Part shown: positions 1 through 5,089 of the stretch, in pieces
How the letters are laid out: each line of letters opens with the position of its first letter
Numbering within the stretch: the first letter of the stretch is position 1
DNA from: Dokdonella_A sp014338185
Lineage (GTDB): Bacteria; Pseudomonadota; Gammaproteobacteria; Xanthomonadales; Rhodanobacteraceae
Length of the DNA stretch: 8,722 nt
Reading direction: 5' to 3'
Assembly (NCBI GenBank): GCA_030263295.1
Contig: SZOS01000075.1
Span: 1 to 8,722 of the forward strand
Made by a program: the position numbers and the translations under genes
Notes under the pieces: model-generated
Seen by the model: only the letters and a program-made list of their open reading frames with translations
What the model was told of the DNA's origin: nothing
Database searches by the model: none

Positions 1-274
1 CCAGGAACACGAGTGCGGTCGCCACCGTGATGACAATCGCCAACCACGCGGCCCAGCGCCGGCGCATCCACAAGCCGACGCCGGCGACGATGTAGGCGAA
101 CCCGGCAAGAAAATTGAACCAGAGCACGAAAGGCACATAGTGGCCGGCGGCTTGGCGCGCGGCGCCGTCGACAAACAGGACTGCGCCGCCTTCCCTGATG
201 GTCATCAGGCCAAAACCGATCGCAATCAAGGAGACCACGCGCATCCAGATCGCGCGTTCGCTGTGTGCCGTCAT
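1..274 (-). CDS. Small multi-pass membrane protein, function unknown (3' part missing)
   Basis: Open frame that begins at the ATG at 274-272 and continues without a stop to the left edge, giving 91 complete codons. A GGGAG ribosome site (287-283 on this strand) lies 8 bases before the ATG and supports the start. The peptide is very hydrophobic, with likely membrane helices at about residues 11-26, 47-70 and 74-91. The Arg-rich loop WMRRRW between the last two suggests a cytoplasmic turn. I do not recognise the family. It lies 67 bases downstream of the tetR stop on the same strand with no terminator between, so the two may be co-transcribed and the membrane protein may be under TetR control. 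It is probably cargo rather than transfer machinery. The C-terminus lies outside the window. Confidence 0.72.
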   Translation of the reverse strand, partial: MTAHSERAIWMRVVSLIAIGFGLMTIREGGAVLFVDGAARQAAGHYVPFVLWFNFLAGFAYIVAGVGLWMRRRWAAWLAIVITVATALVFL

Positions 275-282
275 GTTCGTTG

Positions 283-287
283 CTCCC
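283..287 (-). promoter_or_regulatory. Ribosome binding site GGGAG of the membrane protein gene
   Basis: GGGAG on the minus strand, 8 bases before the ATG at 274. It fixes the start of a gene whose end lies outside the window. Confidence 0.55.
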
Positions 288-341
288 GATTTGTGGAAGG
301 GTTTGGAGGTCGCAGTCGCGCTTGCGGAGAAGACAGGTGTT

Positions 342-950
342 TCATGTGTTGCTTTCGATGCCACGGCGATAGATGGCAAACACGGCTGGTGCGTCACGGC
401 GGATGCGACAGACCTTGCCCGCCAACAGCGACTGCATGACCAGTCCCTGGATCGTGCCGATGAACAACACGGCGGCGGCATCCACATCCAGTCCCGCATC
501 CAGTTCGCCCTGCGCCTTGCCGGCTTCGAGCAGGCGATGCAACCGCTCGCCGTAGTGCTGAATCAAGGTCTGCACCATTCGCTTGGGCAGGGTCTCTCCA
601 GGTCGCTGCAGTTCGCCGAAGAGCATCCTCGGCACACCCGGGTGCTCGGACACGAAGTCGATATGCGTCATGAAGACCGCCTCAAGGGCTGCGACCGGAG
701 ACGTAGTGCCTTCTGCTGCCTTGTCCACCCGAGCCAGCAGGCGTTCCGTGACCCAGGACATCACCGCCTGCAGGATGGCGTCCTTGGTCGGGAAGTGACG
801 AAACAGCGCCCCCTGGGTCAGCCCCATACGCTGTGCGATGGCTGTGGTCGTGATGTCGCTGGGGTTCTGCTCGGCGGCCAAGTCGACCACCGCCTCGACT
901 GTGGCCGCGCGCCGCTCATCGGCCGGTAGATGCTTGGAGTGTCCACTCAT
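342..950 (-). CDS. TetR-family transcriptional repressor
   Basis: A 202-residue protein, a normal TetR length. The N-terminal DNA-binding domain has its helix-turn-helix at about residues 34-53, within ITTTAIAQRMGLTQGALFRHF, a very typical TetR recognition helix ending in the F-x-H-F pattern. Residues about 60-200 form the helical ligand and dimer domain, whose ligand cannot be read from sequence. I start it at the ATG at 950 rather than the in-frame ATG at 1040. The 950 start has AAGG 8 bases upstream and gives a standard N-terminus. The longer form would add 30 atypical residues and run through the promoter-like gap and dyad. It is transcribed away from the transfer genes, with the membrane protein gene next downstream. 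The dyad at 971-984 is the obvious candidate for autoregulation. The regulated function is unknown and probably lies in cargo to the left. Confidence 0.9.
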   Translation of the reverse strand: MSGHSKHLPADERRAATVEAVVDLAAEQNPSDITTTAIAQRMGLTQGALFRHFPTKDAILQAVMSWVTERLLARVDKAAEGTTSPVAALEAVFMTHIDFVSEHPGVPRMLFGELQRPGETLPKRMVQTLIQHYGERLHRLLEAGKAQGELDAGLDVDAAAVLFIGTIQGLVMQSLLAGKVCRIRRDAPAVFAIYRRGIESNT

Positions 951-960
951 TGCTTGCGCC

Positions 961-989
961 TTCGAAAGTGAGTAATCTATTACTATCTT
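961..989 (+). promoter_or_regulatory. Possible promoter of the leader ORF-traR-eexN unit
   Basis: TTCGAA (961-966) and TATCTT (984-989) have a 17-base spacer that contains nearly all of the 971-984 dyad. They match the consensus at 3/6 and 4/6 positions. If real, its -10 overlaps the candidate -10 of tetR on the other strand, and a protein on the dyad would affect both genes. The match is weak; the promoter could equally lie elsewhere in the gap. Confidence 0.25.
971..984. promoter_or_regulatory. Perfect 14-bp dyad, candidate TetR operator
   Basis: AGTAAT-CT-ATTACT, with 6-base arms in perfect inverted repeat, is unusually A+T-rich for this window. It sits 20 bases upstream of the tetR start and 55 bases upstream of the divergent leader ORF. 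TetR-family proteins commonly bind such dyads in their own promoter, so this is the likely operator. Binding by this TetR is inferred from position and symmetry only. Confidence 0.55.
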
Positions 990-1012
990 AGCACCATGCA
1001 AGCTTGCCGCAA
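985..1012 (-). promoter_or_regulatory. Possible tetR promoter
   Basis: On the minus strand, TTGCGG (1012-1007) and TAAGAT (990-985) are separated by 16 bases. They match the sigma-70 consensus at 3/6 and 4/6 positions. Transcription would start inside the dyad at 971-984, which would suit repression by TetR. The match is weak, so this is a candidate only. Confidence 0.3.
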
Positions 1013-1013
1013 G
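998..1013. repeat. Overlapping short palindromes GCAAGCTTGC and CTTGC-C-GCAAG
   Basis: The 10-base palindrome at 998-1007 shares its right half with a second inverted repeat at 1003-1013, so the segment reads GCAAG-CTTGC-C-GCAAG. It lies just before the leader ORF ribosome site. It could be a protein site, for example for the LysR-type TraR, or a small RNA hairpin near the 5' end of the traR transcript. Short G+C-rich palindromes also arise by chance. Confidence 0.3.
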
Positions 1014-1027
1014 AGGGGAAGCGCGAA

Positions 1028-1034
1028 AAGGAGG
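1028..1034 (+). promoter_or_regulatory. Consensus Shine-Dalgarno AAGGAGG of the leader ORF
   Basis: AAGGAGG, extended to AAAAGGAGG from 1026, lies 5 bases before the ATG at 1040. It is the strongest ribosome site in the window, and it serves a 40-codon ORF rather than traR directly. Confidence 0.6.
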
Positions 1035-1039
1035 CCGCA

Positions 1040-1162
1040 ATGGACAACAGAACCGTGATCTCAGACGACGGGCAACGGTCGATTTCGGGCAGACGCAAAC
1101 GTCGCTCTCCGCGCCTCATTGGCGGAGGGGAGCCGGTTCATCACAAGTCCGGCGGGGTGTAA
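1040..1162 (+). CDS. Short leader ORF (40 codons) abutting traR
   Basis: ATG at 1040 to TAA at 1160-1162, encoding a basic 40-residue peptide that includes SGRRKRRSPR. It has no signal peptide, membrane segment or family that I recognise. The case for translation is a perfect AAGGAGG 5 bases before the ATG and a stop codon that directly touches the traR ATG (TAA-ATG). It is also in the same frame as traR. traR itself has only a weak GGCGGGG in front of its start, so ribosomes ending here may feed traR by translational coupling. It may be a coupling or attenuation leader, a remnant of a gene cut by the cargo insertion, or chance. No protein-level evidence is available. Confidence 0.5.
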   Translation: MDNRTVISDDGQRSISGRRKRRSPRLIGGGEPVHHKSGGV

Positions 1163-2107
1163 ATGGAGCTGCGCCATCTCCGGTGCTTCGTCGCCGTCGC
1201 CGAAGAACTCCACTTCGCGCGCGCCGCCGAGCGGCTGCACATCGAGCAGTCGCCGCTGTCGCGGGCCATCAAGGAACTGGAAGAAGAACTCGGCGTGATG
1301 CTGTTTGCCCGCACCACGCGCAGTACGCGGCTGACCCAGGCCGGAACATTGTTCTTGGAACATGTGCGTCGTGTGTTTGCTGCCTTGGAGCAAGCGCGAG
1401 AGAGCGTGAAAGCAGCGGCAAACGGTTTTCACGGGCAGTTGCGCGTGGCTTTGTCGGACGGCATCACGCCGTCGCGCCTGCCGACCTTACTGGCGTTGTG
1501 TCGCCAGGAAGAACCCGAGGTCGAGATCCGCTTTTTCGAGGTGTCACTATCGCAGCAGATCAAAGGGCTGCATGATGATCTGTACGACGTGGGGTTTGCC
1601 CAATCCGACGAGGTGGGCGACGGCATAGTCACTTTGCCCGCTTGGAGCGATGCACTCATGGTGGCAGTGCCGGCCCGGCATCCACTGCTGGCCCACAAGC
1701 GTATTCCCTTGGACGAGTTGCTGCGCTACCCGCTGGTCTTGTGCGATCCGCAAGTGTGTGAGGGCCACGCCAAGCACGTTGAACGAGTGCTGCGTCGTGC
1801 TGACATGGAACCGCTGATCGCAGAACGGGTTGCCACGTGCGATCTGATGATGGCACTGGTATCGGCCGGCTTCGCGCTTGGACTAGCGGGCGCTGCACAC
1901 ATTGCCGCCAGCCGTGAACCGGGCGTCGTAGCTCGGCCGCTGGCGTCGCGAGTGCCGCCACTGACGACCTACTTGCTCCGTCTCGACGGCGATCCGTCTG
2001 ACGAACTGACACGTTTTATTGAGCGCGTGCAGACCATCGAGTCGCAGGAAACTCCCAGGGCCATACGAGGCAGCAACCCTGATCCCCCGGAGGAATTGAT
2101 GCCATGA
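1163..2107 (+). CDS. traR: LysR-type transcriptional regulator (TraR of Tn4371-type elements)
   Basis: A 314-residue LysR-family activator/repressor. The winged helix-turn-helix is at about residues 3-60, with the HTH at about 18-37 (FARAAERLHIEQSPLSRAIK) followed by the standard ELEEELGVMLFART and LTQAG blocks. A linker helix covers about 61-90, and the periplasmic-binding-like effector domain about 90-295. The start at 1163 gives the canonical LysR N-terminus (MELRHLRCFVAVAEELHF). A LysR regulator at this place in front of an eexN-like gene, traG and trb genes is characteristic of Tn4371-type elements, where it is called traR. It is unrelated to the LuxR-type TraR of Ti plasmids. Its likely target is the transfer operon, possibly with autoregulation; the effector is unknown. 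Its last four bases overlap the next gene (ATGA, 2104-2107), implying coupled translation. Codon use looks less strongly G/C-ending than in traG and trb. Confidence 0.88.
   Translation: MELRHLRCFVAVAEELHFARAAERLHIEQSPLSRAIKELEEELGVMLFARTTRSTRLTQAGTLFLEHVRRVFAALEQARESVKAAANGFHGQLRVALSDGITPSRLPTLLALCRQEEPEVEIRFFEVSLSQQIKGLHDDLYDVGFAQSDEVGDGIVTLPAWSDALMVAVPARHPLLAHKRIPLDELLRYPLVLCDPQVCEGHAKHVERVLRRADMEPLIAERVATCDLMMALVSAGFALGLAGAAHIAASREPGVVARPLASRVPPLTTYLLRLDGDPSDELTRFIERVQTIESQETPRAIRGSNPDPPEELMP
2089..2095 (+). promoter_or_regulatory. Ribosome binding site GGAGGAA of the eexN-like gene
   Basis: GGAGGAA lies within the last codons of traR, 8 bases before the ATG at 2104. It supports that start and indicates strong translation in addition to coupling from traR. 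Confidence 0.65.
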
Positions 2108-2382
2108 AGAAGATCATCCCATTCTTGTTGACGGCCATTCTGACCGCCTGCGGCCAGTCCGAAACGCCTCAGAATGCCAACACGTCGGAAGCGAATATCC
2201 CGACGGTGGAAGAACTGGCGGCCAATCCCGAACGACTCAAGGAACTGCGCCAGCAGTGCAAAACCGACCGCCTGAAGCTCGGCGACGTGTTGTGCAACCG
2301 GGTGGCCGAAGCCACGCGCAAGCGGTTCTATGGCGATGGCGAAACCCCTTACACGCCGCCGAAGGAACCGCCCAAGTTCTGA
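2104..2382 (+). CDS. eexN: EexN-like entry-exclusion lipoprotein
   Basis: A 92-residue lipoprotein precursor. The first 15 residues are a type II signal peptide (MKKIIPFLLTAILTA) ending in a good lipobox, L13-T14-A15-C16. The mature protein would be lipidated at Cys16. Gly at +2 does not signal inner-membrane retention. The mature part has a charged helical segment (about 35-75, TVEELAANPERLKELRQQCK onward) with two cysteines, C52 and C64, that could pair. It ends in a Pro-rich tail (YTPPKEPPKF). Size, lipobox and this helical block match the EexN family found next to trb genes. Members of that family are linked to surface exclusion, which stops a cell already carrying the element from receiving a second copy. 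It overlaps traR by 4 bases and is followed by a terminator, so it seems expressed with the regulator rather than with traG. The exclusion role is by family only. Confidence 0.8.
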   Translation: MKKIIPFLLTAILTACGQSETPQNANTSEANIPTVEELAANPERLKELRQQCKTDRLKLGDVLCNRVAEATRKRFYGDGETPYTPPKEPPKF

Positions 2383-2425
2383 TTGTTGGCAGATAGCCGC
2401 ATCGCCTTCATTTTTCTGCTCGACA

Positions 2426-2457
2426 CGCCGCAATGCGCCTGCGCTTGCGGCGTTTTT
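2426..2457 (+). terminator. Rho-independent terminator after the eexN-like gene
   Basis: The stem CGCCGCAA (2426-2433) pairs perfectly with TTGCGGCG (2445-2452), and an extra A-T pair at its base is possible. The 11-base loop can itself pair GCGC with GCGC. It is followed by TTTTTCTTT from 2453. It lies 43 bases after the stop at 2382, on the strand of the transfer genes, and would end the traR-eexN transcript before traG. Confidence 0.85.
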
Positions 2458-2606
2458 CTTTGGTTCGACGCTGCACTCATTCTTTCTTTTTGCTCGACCT
2501 TTCTGCTCAAAACGGTCTTTGACCGGCACTGACCCGGCACCGAACCTGACGCCTGCGGCACGTCCTTGTGCCGCTCTTTCCATGAGGAAAAAGCGCAGGA
2601 GAAATC
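2458..2606 (+). promoter_or_regulatory. traG leader region with repeats and a possible promoter
   Basis: No convincing gene is seen between the terminator and the traG ribosome site. The segment holds a T-rich patch (2479-2505), the inverted repeat CGGTC-TTT-GACCG (2513-2525), a direct repeat of CCGGCAC (2523-2529 and 2534-2540), and the hairpin GCGGCAC-N6-GTGCCGC (2555-2574). TTGACC at 2519-2524 matches a -35 element at 5/6 positions and overlaps the first inverted repeat. The -10 expected about 17 bases later (GAACCT) is poor, so any promoter here probably needs an activator such as TraR. The preceding terminator implies that a promoter or readthrough must exist. The exact site is uncertain. 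Confidence 0.4.
2555..2574. repeat. Perfect 7-bp inverted repeat in the traG leader
   Basis: GCGGCAC (2555-2561) and GTGCCGC (2568-2574) flank the 6-base loop GTCCTT. The following TCTTTCC is only a weak T tract, so this is a poor terminator. It could be an RNA stem upstream of the traG ribosome site, an attenuator, or an operator. Confidence 0.4.
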
Positions 2607-2611
2607 GGAGG
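2607..2611 (+). promoter_or_regulatory. Ribosome binding site GGAGG of traG
   Basis: GGAGG ends 7 bases before the ATG at 2619. It fixes the traG start, the first gene after the terminator. Confidence 0.6.
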
Positions 2612-2618
2612 CCGGGTC

Positions 2619-4628
2619 ATGCAAGGGACGAACGTGCTGTTCGGTCAGATCGCCGTGGTATTCGGCATCGTGATCGCCGGCGTGTGGGGCGCCACACAAT
2701 GGACAGCATCGGCCCTTGGCTATCAAGTACGCCTTGGCTCGCCCTGGTTCGACTTTCTTGGCACGTCGATCTACCACCCGTGGAAACTGTTTGAGTGGTG
2801 GTTCTTCTTCGGCGCCTATGCGCCGGAAGTATTCGACACGGGCGGCGCCATTGCCGGCGCCAGCGGCATGGTCGCCGTAGGCGTTGCCATCACCATGTCG
2901 GTCTGGCGCTCGCGCCAAACGCGCCTCGTCACCACCTACGGCTCTGCACGCTGGGCTAACGCGCAGGATATGCGCAAGGCGGGCCTCACGCAGCCGGCCG
3001 GCGTGTTCCTGGGCCAGCACGATCGCCAGTACCTTCGGCATGAAGGCCCTGAACACGTCCTGACCTTCGCGCCTACGCGCTCGGGCAAGGGCGTGGGCCT
3101 CGTGGTGCCGACGCTGCTGTCCTGGCCTGCTTCGGCCGTCGTTCACGACATCAAGGGCGAAAACTGGCAGATCACAGCAGGCTGGCGCTCGCGCTTCTCG
3201 CATTGCCTGCTGTTCAACCCGACCGATGCGAAGTCGGCTGCCTACAACCCGCTTCAGGAAGTGCGGCGCGGCGCGCATGAAGTGCGCGACGTGCAGAACA
3301 TCGCGGACATTCTGGTCGATCCCGAAGGTGCGCTGGAGAAGCGCAACCATTGGGAAAAGACCAGCCACGCGCTGTTGGTCGGTGCGATCTTGCATGTGCT
3401 CTACGCCGGCGAGGACAAGACGCTGCGCGGCGTCGCCAACTTCCTGTCCGACCCGGCCAGCCCGTTCGAGCTGACCTTGCACCGGATGATGACCACGCCG
3501 CACCTGGGCGATGGGCCGCATCCGGTCGTCGCCTCTGCGGCGCGCGAAGTGCTCAACAAATCGGACAACGAGCGTTCTGGCGTGTTGAGCACCGCCATGT
3601 CGTTCCTCGGCCTGTACCGCGACCCGACGGTGGCCGAAGTCACCTCGCGCTGCGATTGGCGCATCGCCGATCTGATCGCTGCCGAGCATCCGGTGTCGCT
3701 GTACCTGGTGGTACCGCCTTCGGACATTTCGCGGACGAAGCCGCTAATTCGCCTGATCCTCAACCAGATCGGGCGGCGCCTCACCGAATCGCTCGATGGC
3801 TCCGATGGCATCGAGCGCCGCCACAAGCTGCTGCTGATGCTCGATGAGTTCCCGGCGCTGGGGCGCCTGGACTTCTTCGAGACGGCGCTGGCCTTCATGG
3901 CGGGCTACGGCATCCGCAGCTTCCTCATTGCGCAGTCGCTCAACCAGATCGACAAGGCGTATGGGCAAAACCACTCCATCCTCGACAACTGCCATGTGCG
4001 CGTGACGTTCGCCACGAACGACGAGCGCACCGCCAAACGGATCTCCGAGACGCTGGGCACGGCCACCGAGCTGCGCGCCCAGCGCAACTACGCGGGCCAC
4101 CGGCTCGCGCCGTGGCTGGGCCACCTGATGGTGTCGCGCCAGGAAACCGCGCGCCCGCTGCTGACGCCGGGCGAAGTCATGCAGCTTCCGCCTGACGAGG
4201 CCGTGGTGATGGTGTCCAGCGTGGCGCCGATCAAGGCGAAGAAGCTGCGCTACTACGCGGACGCCAATTTCAAGCGTCGCGTGCTGCCACCGCCCACGCT
4301 GGCGGAAGGGCAGTACGCCGACGCGCCGCCGTCGCGGCCCGACGACTGGAGCGGGCTGGCGATTCCGTCCGTGCCCGCTGCGCCTGCCACGGCATCCGCC
4401 GATGGCCTGGAGAACTTGGGTTCGGTCGACGACGGCGGTCCGCGCCGTCAGCCCGAACTCTCCGAAACCGTCGCCTACGACCCCGAGCTGGCCGCTCCCG
4501 CGGCCGACCTTGCGCTGCTCGATGACGACGACGACCTGCCGCTTCCCCTTCCGCGCCAGCTCGATCCAGCCATGCAGCGCACGGCCCGGCTGGCTTCCCT
4601 CGACCCCAACGACGGAATCGAGCTATGA
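2619..4628 (+). CDS. traG: TraG, VirD4-type coupling ATPase of conjugation
   Basis: A 669-residue type IV coupling protein, within the usual range for TraG/VirD4. Family role: an inner-membrane hexamer that brings the relaxase-bound DNA strand to the mating channel and powers its transfer. Two N-terminal membrane segments are visible at about residues 7-31 and 60-95. The Walker A motif is PTRSGKG (152-158, Lys157) followed by VGLVVPTLLSW. Next come the VVHDIKGENW block (173-183), FNP...AYNPL (199-212), the Walker B LLLMLDEFPALG (404-415, Asp409 and Glu410) and the coupling-protein signature SFLIAQSLNQI (434-444). Residues from about 560 form a Pro/Ala-rich and finally very acidic tail (LLDDDDDLPLPLP), which may contact partners. 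GGAGG 7 bases before the ATG supports the start. The gene overlaps the next by ATGA (4625-4628). It appears intact. Confidence 0.96.
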   Translation: MQGTNVLFGQIAVVFGIVIAGVWGATQWTASALGYQVRLGSPWFDFLGTSIYHPWKLFEWWFFFGAYAPEVFDTGGAIAGASGMVAVGVAITMSVWRSRQTRLVTTYGSARWANAQDMRKAGLTQPAGVFLGQHDRQYLRHEGPEHVLTFAPTRSGKGVGLVVPTLLSWPASAVVHDIKGENWQITAGWRSRFSHCLLFNPTDAKSAAYNPLQEVRRGAHEVRDVQNIADILVDPEGALEKRNHWEKTSHALLVGAILHVLYAGEDKTLRGVANFLSDPASPFELTLHRMMTTPHLGDGPHPVVASAAREVLNKSDNERSGVLSTAMSFLGLYRDPTVAEVTSRCDWRIADLIAAEHPVSLYLVVPPSDISRTKPLIRLILNQIGRRLTESLDGSDGIERRHKLLLMLDEFPALGRLDFFETALAFMAGYGIRSFLIAQSLNQIDKAYGQNHSILDNCHVRVTFATNDERTAKRISETLGTATELRAQRNYAGHRLAPWLGHLMVSRQETARPLLTPGEVMQLPPDEAVVMVSSVAPIKAKKLRYYADANFKRRVLPPPTLAEGQYADAPPSRPDDWSGLAIPSVPAAPATASADGLENLGSVDDGGPRRQPELSETVAYDPELAAPAADLALLDDDDDLPLPLPRQLDPAMQRTARLASLDPNDGIEL

Positions 4629-5089
4629 GCCACTACCGCCTCAACCTGTTCATCCAGCCGGAGCACGCCAAGCGCCTGGACGAGCTGGCCGCCAAGAAAG
4701 GCGTGTCCAAGTCGTCCATCGTCGCGGCGGCGCTCGCATCGTGGCTGTCGCCCGATGCCGCCGACCAGCGCGAGGCGGCCATCGCCAAGCGGCTGGATCG
4801 CCTGTCTCGCCAGGCCGAGCGCATGGAGCGCGACCAGAACATCGCCATCGAAACGCTGGCGCTGTTCATCCGTTACTACCTGACCGTCAGCACGCCAGTT
4901 CCCGAGGCGCACCAAGACGCGGCGCGCGCGCAGGGCAAAGCACGCTTCGAGCAGTTCACCGAGCAGCTTGGCCGCCACCTGCTGCGCGGTCGCAGTCTGG
5001 TGCGCGACGTGGTGGAGGAACTGCATCCCGACCCGATGCGGATGGAGGACGCGGCGGCAGCCGCGCAAGCGCAGGAGCGTGCGTCATGA
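4625..5089 (+). CDS. Ribbon-helix-helix (CopG-like) protein between traG and trbB
   Basis: A 154-residue protein with an N-terminal ribbon-helix-helix fold: strand at about residues 4-10 (YRLNLFI), helix 12-24 (PEHAKRLDELAAK), turn KKGVSKSS, helix 29-41 (SKSSIVAAALASWL). RHH proteins bind DNA as dimers through the paired strands, here with Arg5 and Asn7 in the contact positions. Residues about 48-154 are helical and rich in charged residues and Ala; this part is much longer than in minimal CopG proteins and I cannot assign it. Its place inside the transfer operon, with ATGA overlaps on both sides (4625-4628 with traG, 5086-5089 with trbB), suggests a transfer-operon autoregulator or an auxiliary DNA-processing protein. 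CopG-like genes are known at this place in Tn4371-type elements. The operator is unknown; the repeats upstream of traG are candidates. Confidence 0.82.
   Translation: MSHYRLNLFIQPEHAKRLDELAAKKGVSKSSIVAAALASWLSPDAADQREAAIAKRLDRLSRQAERMERDQNIAIETLALFIRYYLTVSTPVPEAHQDAARAQGKARFEQFTEQLGRHLLRGRSLVRDVVEELHPDPMRMEDAAAAAQAQERAS
5073..5077 (+). promoter_or_regulatory. Ribosome binding site AGGAG that sets the trbB start
   Basis: AGGAG lies 8 bases before the ATG at 5086. The open frame extends far upstream, to 4402, through traG and the RHH gene. This site and the ATGA overlap pick out 5086 as the true start. Confidence 0.65.

Noticed and set aside
198..929. 243-codon open frame on the plus strand
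   Set aside because: It is antisense to a convincing TetR gene, has no ribosome site or recognisable domain, and its composition is typical of a shadow frame.
951..1040. Longer tetR start at 1040, adding 30 residues
   Set aside because: The added residues are not TetR-like and would cover the dyad and promoter-like elements. The start at 950 has AAGG at proper spacing.
1163..2107. TraR as a quorum-sensing (LuxR-type) regulator
   Set aside because: The protein has a LysR winged helix and effector domain. The shared name with Ti-plasmid TraR is coincidental.
2383..2618. An origin of transfer in the traG leader
   Set aside because: Repeats are present, but in this element family oriT is expected near the relaxase gene, which is not in the window. 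No recognisable nick-site sequence was seen.
2349..3689. 446-codon open frame on the minus strand
   Set aside because: It lies mostly opposite traG, which has all coupling-protein motifs. Its product is Arg/His/Gly/Ala-rich with no domain, and it also runs through the terminator region. It is a shadow of G+C-rich coding sequence.
4402..5085. Upstream in-frame extension of trbB
   Set aside because: It reads traG and the RHH gene out of frame, giving a low-complexity Pro/Arg/Ser peptide. The start at 5086 has a ribosome site and matches TrbB family length.
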